From assembly GCA_046261635.1 (NCBI GenBank), contig JBHEOL010000363.1:1-14773 (forward strand): 14,773 nt of DNA. The letters are read 5' to 3'. Origin of the DNA: JBHEPS01 sp046261635 (GTDB lineage: Bacteria > Acidobacteriota > Thermoanaerobaculia > Gp7-AA8). Below, piece after piece: positions 1-6,813 of this stretch. Under the pieces are notes generated by a model. It had not been told where the DNA came from. It made no database searches and saw nothing but the letters and a program-made list of their open reading frames with translations. Within the stretch, counting starts at the first letter, position 1. Each line of letters begins with the position of its first letter. A program made the translations under genes and the position numbers.

Positions 1-117
1 TTCGTCGAGGTGCTCGTCGACGATCGTGGGTGACTGTTCGGGAAGAATCACGCCGACGATGATGGCTCGCTCGCGGCGGCGGTGCGGTCTTTCCTGGCTC
101 AATGAGAAGGTCTCCAC
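1..117 (-). CDS. hflX: GTPase HflX, N-terminal fragment (runs off the window)
   Basis: HflX is a ribosome-associated GTPase that splits stalled or stressed 70S ribosomes in the cytoplasm. Only the first 39 codons are visible, reading off the left edge. The reading contains RERAIIVGVILPEQS followed by IVDEHLDE, which resembles the start of HflX proteins (a short basic lead, then ERA-(I/L)-VGV and a leucine/acid-rich LDEL stretch). The nucleotide-binding G domain lies outside the window. The GTG at 117 is the proposed start, but the frame stays open upstream and a TTG at 102 is an alternative. No clear Shine-Dalgarno precedes either. A TATATT hexamer at 127-122 could be the -10, although it lies too close to the GTG for a conventional leader. 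The gene is divergent from waaA, with which it shares about 90 bp. Family assignment rests on a short N-terminal match, so confidence is moderate. Confidence 0.6.
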   Translation of the reverse strand, partial: METFSLSQERPHRRRERAIIVGVILPEQSPTIVDEHLDE

Positions 118-173
118 CGTGAATATACAGGAGGGGCGGCCCGGCGATTCCGCGCGGTCGAGCCCGTCGCCCC

Positions 174-202
174 TTGACGCCCCCTTCCCGGCCCCGCATC
201 AT
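174..202 (+). promoter_or_regulatory. Sigma-70-like promoter of waaA operon
   Basis: A TTGACG (-35, 5 of 6 to consensus) at 174-179 is followed by a 17-bp spacer and CATCAT (-10, 4 of 6) at 197-202. Exactly 7 nt separate the -10 from the ATG at 210, so transcription would begin at or within a base of the start codon. This explains the TTG at 174 as promoter sequence instead of an upstream start codon. It is inferred from motif and spacing only. The AGGAGGGG at 129-136 lies upstream of this promoter and would not be in its transcript. Confidence 0.5.
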
Positions 203-209
203 CCCGGCA

Positions 210-1466
210 ATGTTCGCGCTTTACGAGGCGCTGCTTCTTCTGGCGTTTCTCGTCCTGCTCCCTCTTTTCGCCGTCGTCGGCTTTCTGCGAGGAAAGTACT
301 GGCCGAATTTCCGCGAACGGCTCGGCTTTCATCGAGGACCCGGGGAGAGTTTCGACATCTGGATCCAGGCCGTATCGGTCGGCGAGGTCGCCGTGGCGCG
401 GGCGCTGGCGAACCAGTTGCGCGAAGGGCGACCGGATCTCCGGATGCTCATCACCACGACCACGATCACCGGCCAGTCGCTCGCCAACAGGCTCTTTCCC
501 GAGGCGACCGTGACGTATTTCCCCTTCGATTTCACCCCCTCGGTGCATCGTTTCCTGCAGCGATACCGGACCAGGATGTACGTCGCGGTCGAGACCGAGA
601 TCTGGCCCAATACCGCTCGGATCTGCAGCCGGTCCGGAGCCCGAATCGCCATCGTCAACGGGAGGATTTCGGACCGTTCGTTTCGGCGGTATCGAGCGAT
701 CCGCTGGATCCTTCGCCATATCTTCGTCCTCTACGACGTGATCCTCGTGCGCTCGGGCGCTGATCGGGAGCGGTTCGTGGCGATCGGCGCGCCTGCCGAG
801 CGCGTCGAGGTGACCGGCAACCTCAAGTTCGATCAGGACGTCGCGGGAGAGAACGTCCCTTCGATCGCAGCCGACATGCTCGAGCTCGCCGCGGGACGGC
901 CGATCTTCATCGCGGGCTCGACGATGGAGGGGGAGGACGAGGCGATCCTTCCGCACCTTCCGCAGCTCATCGCACAGGGGTGTTTCGTCGTCATCGCGCC
1001 GCGCAAGCCCCAGAGGTTCGAGATCGTCGGCGGCCTTTTGGAGACCTCGGGCCTCCGATGCATCCGTCGCAGCCAGATCGGCGAGGGGTTGACGGGAGAG
1101 GCGGACCTGCTCCTGCTGGACTCGATCGGCGAGCTCTCCCGCCTCTACCGTCACGCGAGCGCCGCATTCGTGGGCGGAAGCCTGGTCCCCAACGGCGGGC
1201 ACAATCCGATCGAGCCGGTCTCCGGCGGAGCCCCGGTCGCTTTCGGTCCTCATATGTCGAACTTCCGGGAGATCGCAGAAACCTTCCTCGCGGAAGAGGC
1301 GGCGGTCGAGGTGCGGAACGCGACGGAGTTGATGGCTTTCGTGAGTCGGATGATCGGGGACGAGGATGCGCGCCAGGGGCAGATCGAACGGGGCCAGGGG
1401 GTGATTCGCGAGAATCGAGGCGCCTCCCGTCGCACGGCTGGACGACTTCTGGAGCTGCTCGAATGA
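210..1466 (+). CDS. waaA: 3-deoxy-D-manno-octulosonic acid (Kdo) transferase
   Basis: WaaA (KdtA) transfers Kdo from CMP-Kdo to the lipid IVA precursor at the inner face of the inner membrane. The 418-residue protein has the usual family length. Residues 4-26 form the N-terminal membrane anchor. WIQAVSVGE (51-59) carries the conserved catalytic-base Glu (E59). VETEIWPN (127-134), GNLKFDQ (203-209) and the GT-B sugar-nucleotide motif FVGGSLVPNGGHNPIEP (320-336) are all present. The frame is open upstream to a TTG at 174, but the ATG at 210 starts right at the membrane anchor as in relatives, and the TTG is better explained as a -35 box. The stop overlaps the lpxK start (ATGA at 1463-1466). It is the first gene of the plus-strand envelope operon. 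Confidence 0.95.
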   Translation: MFALYEALLLLAFLVLLPLFAVVGFLRGKYWPNFRERLGFHRGPGESFDIWIQAVSVGEVAVARALANQLREGRPDLRMLITTTTITGQSLANRLFPEATVTYFPFDFTPSVHRFLQRYRTRMYVAVETEIWPNTARICSRSGARIAIVNGRISDRSFRRYRAIRWILRHIFVLYDVILVRSGADRERFVAIGAPAERVEVTGNLKFDQDVAGENVPSIAADMLELAAGRPIFIAGSTMEGEDEAILPHLPQLIAQGCFVVIAPRKPQRFEIVGGLLETSGLRCIRRSQIGEGLTGEADLLLLDSIGELSRLYRHASAAFVGGSLVPNGGHNPIEPVSGGAPVAFGPHMSNFREIAETFLAEEAAVEVRNATELMAFVSRMIGDEDARQGQIERGQGVIRENRGASRRTAGRLLELLE

Positions 1467-2401
1467 GAGTGACGGCCCCGGCACAGCTCCTCTACACGGC
1501 GATCAATCGGGCGCGGCGATCTCTCTACCGGCGCGGGGTTCTGCGGACCGAATCGCTGCCACGGACCGTACTGTCGATCGGAAACCGCGCGATCGGAGGG
1601 AGCGGCAAGACCCCGCTGACGATCGCGATCGCGCGCGGCCTGCTGGAGCGCGGGCTTCGGGTCGCCGTCCTCACGCGGGGCTATGGCCGGGACTCTGCCG
1701 CCGAGCCGCTGCTGGTCGACGGGGATGATCCCGGAAAGTTCGGAGACGAGCCGGTCGTGATCGCCCGCAACGCTCCGGGGGTGGCGGTCGTCGTCGGTTC
1801 GAAGCGGGCCGCCGCGGGGCGATGGTTTCTCGAGACCACGGATTGCGACGTGTTTCTGCTCGATGACGGGTTCCAGCATCTGCAACTCGAGCGCGAGCTC
1901 GACCTCGTCATCGAGAGCGCCGGGTCGCGGTGGTTCCGCGAAGGGCCGGAAGCGCTGCGCGACGCCGACGTGATCTTCCGCCGGGGTGCGCCTGCATCGG
2001 AGCCGCGCGAGCTTGCGCTCGAAATCGTGCCGGTGGACTGGGTCCGGTCGAATGAGCCTCTCGAGCTCGAACGGCTGCGTGGGGCTCGGGTGTTCGCCTT
2101 TGCCGGGCTTGCGGACAATGATCAGTTCTTCCGAACCCTCGAGGGCCTCGGCGCGCGCGTGGTCGGGCGTCTCGGGTTTCCCGATCATCGCGCGTACCGG
2201 CCGTCGGATTTGGAGAAGATTCGAAGGGAGAGCGAGGCCGTCTCCGCGGAGATCATGATCACGACCGAGAAGGATGCCGTGAAGGCGGCCGGTCTGGGCG
2301 CCGCGGTGCTGAGAGTCGCCGCCAAAATCGAGCGCGAGCAGGAACTGCTCGACCTGCTGGTCTCGAAAGTGCGCAGGCCGGAGAATTTCAGACGGGGATG
2401 A
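1463..2401 (+). CDS. lpxK: Tetraacyldisaccharide 4'-kinase (lipid A)
   Basis: LpxK phosphorylates the 4' position of the tetraacyldisaccharide 1-phosphate intermediate using ATP, giving lipid IVA, at the cytoplasmic membrane face. The 312-residue protein is of normal length. It has the LpxK P-loop in context, SIGNRAIGGSGKTP (38-51), then LTRGYGR (70-76), GDEP (94-97) and the signature LLDDGFQH (132-139). A late TTEKDAVK completes the family pattern. The chosen ATG at 1463 overlaps the waaA stop (ATGA). The same frame is open far upstream inside waaA, but there it encodes an Arg-rich shadow reading with no LpxK similarity. The stop is again in an ATGA (2398-2401). Its product is the acceptor of the WaaA reaction, so the two adjacent genes catalyse consecutive steps. 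Confidence 0.95.
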   Translation: MRVTAPAQLLYTAINRARRSLYRRGVLRTESLPRTVLSIGNRAIGGSGKTPLTIAIARGLLERGLRVAVLTRGYGRDSAAEPLLVDGDDPGKFGDEPVVIARNAPGVAVVVGSKRAAAGRWFLETTDCDVFLLDDGFQHLQLERELDLVIESAGSRWFREGPEALRDADVIFRRGAPASEPRELALEIVPVDWVRSNEPLELERLRGARVFAFAGLADNDQFFRTLEGLGARVVGRLGFPDHRAYRPSDLEKIRRESEAVSAEIMITTEKDAVKAAGLGAAVLRVAAKIEREQELLDLLVSKVRRPENFRRG

Positions 2402-2408
2402 GTGATTT

Positions 2409-3368
2409 ATGTCGCCCGTGAGTGAATCGACCGACCGCGGGCTCCGTCCGCCGATCCGCAAAGGCGGCAAGAAGTCGAAGCCGCTGATCTGGGCCGAGTA
2501 CGCGCTGTTCCGTCTGATCGCGGGCGCTTTCCGAAAGGCGAGTCCGGAGGCGGTGGAACGGTGGGGCCGCCGTGCCGGGCGGCTTTTCGGACGCGTGCTC
2601 CGCCGCCGCACGCGGCTCGCAGGGCGGAATCTCGAGAGAGTGTTCCCGGGCATCTCCCCGGGCGAACGGGACCGGATCGTCGACGCCTGCTGGCAGCACT
2701 ATGGCAGGACGACGTTCGAGTTCATGCACTCGATCGACGAGCCGATCGAATCGATCGCGGAGCGGTTCGATCTGAGCGAGGACACACGCGCCGCTCTGGT
2801 CCAACTCGATTCGAGCGGAGGGATCTTCGCGACAGCACATTTCGGCAGCTGGGAGTTCGCGATTGCGATCCTGGCGCAGTTGCTCGAGGGGGAGAAAGCG
2901 GCCGTCGCGCGACCTCTCGACAATCCCTGGATCGACGAGCATTTGAATCGGGCGCGACTGCGCGCCGGCGTGCAGATGATCGACCGCCGGAATGCCGCGC
3001 GTCCGCTGATGCAGATTCTCGGCCGCGGTGGCATCGTCGGGATGGTCCCCGATCAGGCGGTCAAGCCCCGCGAGGGACTTCTCGTTCCGTTTCTCGGCGT
3101 CCCGGCGTGGACCACTTCCGCCCCGGCGAAGCTCGCGCTACGGTACGACCTCCCGATCTACTGTTTCTTCGCATGGCCCGAGCCGCACGGCCGCCGTCTA
3201 CGGCTCGAGGTGGACTCGCCGATCATCCCCTCCCGCCTTCCCGAGGAGCAGCGCACCACCGAGTTCCTCACCGCGCAGATGAACGAGTTGATCTCGAGGC
3301 GCATCCGGCAGAACCCGGAATTGTGGCTCTGGATGCATGATCGCTGGAAAGGAGCGCCGACGGGATGA
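2409..3368 (+). CDS. lpxL: Lipid A late acyltransferase, LpxL/HtrB/MsbB family
   Basis: This family adds a secondary acyl chain from acyl-ACP to Kdo-lipid IVA at the inner membrane. The 319-residue protein has the expected length. The catalytic HX4E motif is HFGSWE (H144, E149), with Ser where relatives usually have Asn. ARPLDNP (167-173), GMVPDQ (211-216) and the C-terminal WLWMHDRWK (306-314) are further family marks. About 25 polar and basic residues precede the first hydrophobic segment. The exact substrate position and chain length (LpxL- or LpxM-like) cannot be told from sequence. The start is uncertain: the ATG at 2409 lies 7 nt after the lpxK stop, and an in-frame GTG at 2418 overlaps the stop of a tiny ORF that begins in the lpxK stop. 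The gene stop lies in an ATGA (3365-3368). Confidence 0.9.
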   Translation: MSPVSESTDRGLRPPIRKGGKKSKPLIWAEYALFRLIAGAFRKASPEAVERWGRRAGRLFGRVLRRRTRLAGRNLERVFPGISPGERDRIVDACWQHYGRTTFEFMHSIDEPIESIAERFDLSEDTRAALVQLDSSGGIFATAHFGSWEFAIAILAQLLEGEKAAVARPLDNPWIDEHLNRARLRAGVQMIDRRNAARPLMQILGRGGIVGMVPDQAVKPREGLLVPFLGVPAWTTSAPAKLALRYDLPIYCFFAWPEPHGRRLRLEVDSPIIPSRLPEEQRTTEFLTAQMNELISRRIRQNPELWLWMHDRWKGAPTG

Positions 3369-3405
3369 GCCAGAGCTCGCACCCCTTCGCGTGAGCCGCC
3401 CTTGA
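3365..3405 (+). other. Junction with two chained mini-ORFs (possible reinitiation relay)
   Basis: The acyltransferase stop lies in ATGA at 3365-3368. That ATG opens a 9-codon ORF (MSQSSHPFA) ending at TGA 3392-3394. This stop overlaps a GTG at 3391, forming GTGA, which opens a 4-codon ORF ending at TGA 3403-3405. That stop in turn overlaps the TTG start (3402) of the next gene as TTGA. Seen directly in the sequence; translation of the mini-ORFs is inference. Confidence 0.35.
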
Positions 3406-5828
3406 ACTGGACGTTTCTCTATCTGGCCGCGGTCTGGGCTGCCGGCGTGTTTGCCTGGCGGCGATTGGCGACGCCATTCTCATGGCGTGTCGCTCTTTTC
3501 TTCTACCTTCTCGTCCTTGTCTTTCTCTTCCAGCCGCTCACCGGCGACTGGACGAGTGTGTCGGTCGATTATCTGTTCCGTCTCAGCCCGTGGCAGGAGA
3601 TGAACCCGAACGTCCAGCCGGGAAACTCGGAACTGAATGACCTTCCGTTGCAGATCGTTCCCTGGGCGCATCAGGTCCGCGAGTCGTGGAAGTCGTTCGA
3701 TGCTCCTCTCTGGAATCCGTCGGCGGCGGCTGGCTACCCGCTTCTCGCGAACGGGCAGAGCGCGGCGTTTTCCCTTCTGCGCTGGGTCACCCTTCCGCTG
3801 GGGCTGGCGGACGCCTTCACGTGCGAGGCGGCTCTCAAGATCCTGCTCGCGCTCGCCGGGGCCTTTCTCTTTCTGCGCCGGAGAACCACGGAGATTCCGG
3901 CGCTGGTGGGCGCGGTCAGCTTCGGCTTCTCGACTGCGCTGCTCGTCTGGCTTCACTTTCCCCTCGCGACCGTGAGCGCCTGGCTGCCGGCCGTCTTTCT
4001 CGCCATCGATCTGTGGATCGAGAAGCGGAGTTTCGGGAGGTTCATCCTCGTCGCGGTCGTTTTCTCGCAGCTTCTTCTCGGGGGCCATCCGGAGACCGCC
4101 GCGCACATCATCTTCGGAGCGGGCCTCTGGCTGCTCTTCCGGCTGTTCGCGGAGCCGCGCGGCGGCCGCGAGCGCGCCAGCCTGCTCGGGGGAGTCGTCG
4201 GGGCGGGAGTGCTCGCATTCGCGCTGGCCCTGCCTCAGGTTCTTCCGCTGCTCGAAGCGCTTCCGTCGACGAAGCGGTGGGACATGCTCGAGGAGTTTCC
4301 CGGGGCCCACGTTCGTTCGACCGACGCCCGATTTCTCGTCAATTTCATTCAGCCGGCTTTCTACGGCACCGTCAGGGAAGGGACGGCGTGGGGGCCCGCG
4401 CACGCGGAGGTGGTTGCGGGATACGGGGGGATCCTCGCCGCGGCCGCCTGGCCCGGGATGCTGTTGGTCGTGCTGCGACGGAGGAAGTGGGACGACGAAT
4501 CGACGTTTCTCGTGTTCGCGGTTCCGCTGCTGATGGGGATCGCGCTGCACTGGCCTTTCATCAGCGATGCTTTCGAAGCGATTCCACTCTTTTCCCTCGC
4601 GGCGAACGCGCGGGTCCGGCTTCTGGTGGTGTGGTTCCTCGCGATCCTGGCCGCAAGGCTCGTGCAGCTCGCCGCGGAAGGAACGCGCTGGCCTCTGGCG
4701 GTCGGCGGCGGAGCGATGGCAGTTGCGCTGTTTCTCGCGTTCGCGCTCAGCAGGCTCGATCCCGGAACCGGAGCCTGGAGCGAGTCGCTGAGGACGACCG
4801 CGCCCGCGATCGCGGTGCTCGCGGTAATGTTGCTCGTGATCGCCGTGCCGGCGCGCGCGCGACGCGTCGCGCTGCTCGCATTGCTCGCGGTCGTCGTCGC
4901 CGACGTCCAATCGCACGGCTCCGGTTTCAACCCGCCGGTTTCGAAGTCCTATTTCTATCCGCGCACCCCGATCATCTCGAAGATCCTCGAGCTGAAGTCT
5001 CTCGAGGGTACCTCCGATCCGCTCGCCTGGCGGATGACGGCTCTCGGCGGGATGCTCTTCCCGAACACCCCCGCGATCTATGGCCTCGATGACATTCGCG
5101 GCCATGACCCCATGGCCAACGGAAAGGTCCTCGGGGTACTTCGCGTCTTCACCGGCTACACGAGCGACAGTTACTTCGGCATGCTGAGAGACGTCTCGCA
5201 TCCGGTCATCGATTTCATGGGCGTCCGGTACGTGCTGACGTCTCCCGAAGACACGCTCCCGGCGGGGCAGTGGGAAGAGGTCTACTCGGGGGCGGACGGG
5301 AGGATCTTCCGCAACCTCGAGGCGCTGCCGCGGTTCTTTCCCGTTCGCCACGTCCTGATGGAGTTCGATGACGAGGCGAGAACCAGGACGCTGCTCGGCA
5401 ACCCCGACTGGGCGAATGCAGCCGTCGTAAAGCGCCTTCCGTCGAACCTGATGCCGATCGCGCAAGGCGATCTCTTCGGACCCACGAAAGACCTGGCGTG
5501 GCCTGCGTCGCTGCGCCTGTCGGCCGCCGGTGACGATCGGTTCCTGATGACTGTCGATGCTCCCCGCTGGACTCTGATCGCGAGCAGCCAGCCCGACTGG
5601 CCTGGTTGGAGGGTAATACGCAACGGGACGGAGCGGTTGCGGACGATCCGCATCAACGCCGCATTCATGGGCTTTCTCGTGCCCCCCGGCCGTTCCGAGA
5701 TCGAGGTCTACTACGCCCCACGCTCTTACTGGGTCGGCATGTGGATTTCGCTCTCGGCGCTGCTCGTGCTCGCTCTCGCCGGCCTGCTGATGGCGCGCCG
5801 GCGCCGGCGCGCCGCTTCGAATCTATAA
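3402..5828 (+). CDS. YfhO-family polytopic membrane protein (GT-C-like)
   Basis: An 808-residue integral membrane protein of the YfhO type. Such proteins are related to GT-C enzymes that use lipid-linked sugars; the substrate here is unknown. The N-terminal ~500 residues contain many hydrophobic segments (for example 3-20, 28-45 and several between 110 and 480), separated by a large loop around 50-100 containing LSPWQEMNP. A soluble C-terminal part follows, ending with the YfhO-like DWPGW segment near 730, RINAAFMGFLVPPG and a last helix before an Arg-rich tail. The TTG at 3402 is the only usable start after the in-frame stop of the preceding gene. The next gene follows at a TAATG overlap. 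Its place behind waaA-lpxK-lpxL suggests a role in decorating lipid A or another envelope glycan. That link is inferred from position. Confidence 0.75.
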   Translation: MNWTFLYLAAVWAAGVFAWRRLATPFSWRVALFFYLLVLVFLFQPLTGDWTSVSVDYLFRLSPWQEMNPNVQPGNSELNDLPLQIVPWAHQVRESWKSFDAPLWNPSAAAGYPLLANGQSAAFSLLRWVTLPLGLADAFTCEAALKILLALAGAFLFLRRRTTEIPALVGAVSFGFSTALLVWLHFPLATVSAWLPAVFLAIDLWIEKRSFGRFILVAVVFSQLLLGGHPETAAHIIFGAGLWLLFRLFAEPRGGRERASLLGGVVGAGVLAFALALPQVLPLLEALPSTKRWDMLEEFPGAHVRSTDARFLVNFIQPAFYGTVREGTAWGPAHAEVVAGYGGILAAAAWPGMLLVVLRRRKWDDESTFLVFAVPLLMGIALHWPFISDAFEAIPLFSLAANARVRLLVVWFLAILAARLVQLAAEGTRWPLAVGGGAMAVALFLAFALSRLDPGTGAWSESLRTTAPAIAVLAVMLLVIAVPARARRVALLALLAVVVADVQSHGSGFNPPVSKSYFYPRTPIISKILELKSLEGTSDPLAWRMTALGGMLFPNTPAIYGLDDIRGHDPMANGKVLGVLRVFTGYTSDSYFGMLRDVSHPVIDFMGVRYVLTSPEDTLPAGQWEEVYSGADGRIFRNLEALPRFFPVRHVLMEFDDEARTRTLLGNPDWANAAVVKRLPSNLMPIAQGDLFGPTKDLAWPASLRLSAAGDDRFLMTVDAPRWTLIASSQPDWPGWRVIRNGTERLRTIRINAAFMGFLVPPGRSEIEVYYAPRSYWVGMWISLSALLVLALAGLLMARRRRRAASNL
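5792..5813. repeat. 22-bp perfect palindrome upstream of merR
   Basis: Positions 5792-5813 read identically on both strands, with half-site GGCGCGCCGGC. The palindrome lies in the codons for the Arg-rich C-terminus of the YfhO-type protein, 10 bp before a TATAAT at 5824. Relative to a start at 5837 it covers about -45 to -24. It could be an operator, for example for the MerR-type product, or a by-product of alternating CGC/CGG Arg codons. Confidence 0.5.
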
Positions 5829-5829
5829 T
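5824..5829 (+). promoter_or_regulatory. Consensus -10 element before merR
   Basis: A perfect TATAAT spans the yfhO stop codon. It is followed by 7 nt and then an ATG at 5837, matching the spacing at waaA and memo. No -35 resembling TTGACA is visible, since that region is occupied by the 22-bp palindrome, so activity might depend on a regulator. An internal promoter here is an inference. Confidence 0.4.
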
Positions 5830-5836
5830 GTCCGTA

Positions 5837-6229
5837 ATGAGCGGGCCGGCAGAGAAGCGTTTCAAGATCGGTGAGGTCTGCCGGATGGCGGGCGTGCAGC
5901 CGTACGTGCTTCGCTACTGGGAGACCGAGTTTCCTCCGCTGGCCCCCGGTAAGACCGGGGGAGGCCAGCGTCTCTACACCCAGCGTGAAATCGATGTGAT
6001 CCTCCGGATCAAGGAGCTTCTCTACGATGAGGGGTTCACGATCGCGGGCGCGAAGAAGAAGCTGGAAGCCGAGCTCGACGACAGCGGAGCGCTCCGTCCC
6101 GCCGAGCCCGAGCCGGTCGAGACTGCGGCGAAGAAGAAGAAAGGCGGGGGGAGGGGAACGACCGGCCGCGCCGCCGTCGGAAAGATCCGCCGCGAGCTCG
6201 AAGAGATTCTCGAGATGCTCTCCCGCTGA
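5837..6229 (+). CDS. MerR-family transcriptional regulator
   Basis: A DNA-binding protein of the MerR superfamily, 130 residues from the ATG at 5837 (133 from the ATG at 5828). The winged helix-turn-helix begins at FKIGEVCRMAGV. It continues through LRYWETEFPPLAP and GGGQRLYTQREIDVILRI, the typical MerR recognition and wing segments. A short helix, LLYDEGFTIAGAKKKLEAEL, follows. The C-terminus is a flexible, Lys- and Gly-rich linker plus a final acidic/basic helix, with no recognisable effector domain or metal-binding Cys cluster, so the signal it senses is unknown. The 5837 start is preferred because a consensus -10 lies 7 nt upstream; the 5828 ATG overlaps the preceding stop (TAATG) and would suit translational coupling. 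Only 8 bp separate it from the convergent reductase gene. Confidence 0.85.
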   Translation: MSGPAEKRFKIGEVCRMAGVQPYVLRYWETEFPPLAPGKTGGGQRLYTQREIDVILRIKELLYDEGFTIAGAKKKLEAELDDSGALRPAEPEPVETAAKKKKGGGRGTTGRAAVGKIRRELEEILEMLSR

Positions 6230-6237
6230 GCGCCGGC

Positions 6238-6708
6238 TTACCCGAATACGCTGCGGCAGATCGACTCGAGTCCCGCGCGGTCTTCCTCGTCGAAAGCGTC
6301 GAGCCTGTCCGAGTCGACGTCGAGCACGGCGATCAGCTGTCCCCCGGAGTCGAATACCGGCACCACGATCTCCGATTTCGAGCGCGAATCACACGCAATG
6401 TGTCCAGGGAACGTCTCGACGTCGGCGACGATGAGAGTCTCGTGCTTTTCGGCCGCCGTTCCGCAGACACCGCGGCCGATCTCGATCTGGAGACACCCGA
6501 CCGTCCCGTTGTAAGGGCCGATGACGAGGCGGCCGTCGATCATGCGGTAGAAGCCTGTCCAAAAGAAGGTCTCGAAGGCGCTCGCGAGAACGGATGCCAC
6601 GGTTGCCATCCTGGCGATCACATCCAGCTCGAATCCTCCTTCGTCCGTCAGGATCGCCAGAATCGCGGAACGGGCTTCTTCGTAGCGCTGAGCTTTGGAA
6701 GTCGTCAT
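6238..6708 (-). CDS. msrC: Free methionine-(R)-sulfoxide reductase, GAF domain
   Basis: fRMsr (MsrC/YebR type) reduces free methionine-(R)-sulfoxide in the cytoplasm using thioredoxin, as part of oxidative damage repair. The 156-residue protein is a single GAF domain of normal size. The signature stretches are present: WTGFY (50-54), GRGVCGTAA (78-86) and FPGHIACDSRSKSEIVVP (100-117). All three family cysteines are there (C72, C82, C106), with the same spacing as the E. coli enzyme (84, 94, 118), so catalysis is expected to be intact. The ATG at 6708 is the natural start. No strong Shine-Dalgarno is visible. A TACGAT at 6723-6718 could be a -10 giving a leader of about two bases. A strong hairpin lies only 21 nt upstream of the start. 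The gene is convergent with merR. Confidence 0.93.
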   Translation of the reverse strand: MTTSKAQRYEEARSAILAILTDEGGFELDVIARMATVASVLASAFETFFWTGFYRMIDGRLVIGPYNGTVGCLQIEIGRGVCGTAAEKHETLIVADVETFPGHIACDSRSKSEIVVPVFDSGGQLIAVLDVDSDRLDAFDEEDRAGLESICRSVFG

Positions 6709-6717
6709 GCGGAGCGG

Positions 6718-6723
6718 ATCGTA
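6718..6723 (-). promoter_or_regulatory. Possible -10 of the reductase gene
   Basis: TACGAT read on the minus strand matches TATAAT at 4 of 6 positions and lies 9 nt before the reductase ATG. It immediately follows the U-rich run of the 6729-6765 hairpin. No -35 is recognisable because that region is the hairpin itself. A tentative call; it matters because a promoter must sit in this short space if the hairpin terminates upstream transcription. Confidence 0.25.
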
Positions 6724-6728
6724 ACAAA

Positions 6729-6765
6729 GAAAACGGGCGCCGGTGGAAGGCCGGCGCCCGTTTTC
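6729..6765. terminator. Strong, bidirectional Rho-independent terminator
   Basis: A perfect 15-bp inverted repeat (6729-6743 with 6751-6765) encloses a 7-nt loop. The stem is GC-rich at its core and has AAAA/TTTT at its base. On the minus strand it is followed by a U-rich run (TTTTCTTTGTT), so it best terminates transcripts coming from glgA and the small ORF at 6939-6814. On the plus strand the run is shorter (TTTTC), but it could stop merR transcripts that read through the convergent reductase gene. Confidence 0.85.
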
Positions 6766-6813
6766 AGATCGGTGACGTGACAGGAGGGTCCGTCGTTCCG
6801 TCGTTGCTTCTGT

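Noticed and set aside
129..136. AGGAGGGG as ribosome binding site for waaA
   Set aside because: It is 74 nt from the ATG at 210; the only in-frame triplet at proper distance is ATT at 147, and it lies upstream of the proposed promoter.
99..1484. Long minus-strand open frame opposite waaA
   Set aside because: Arg/Asp/His-rich composition typical of an antisense shadow in GC-rich coding DNA; the plus strand encodes a full WaaA.
3480..5465. 661-codon minus-strand open frame opposite the YfhO-type gene
   Set aside because: Extremely charged, low-complexity reading with no hydrophobic core; mirrors the hydrophobic codons of the real gene.
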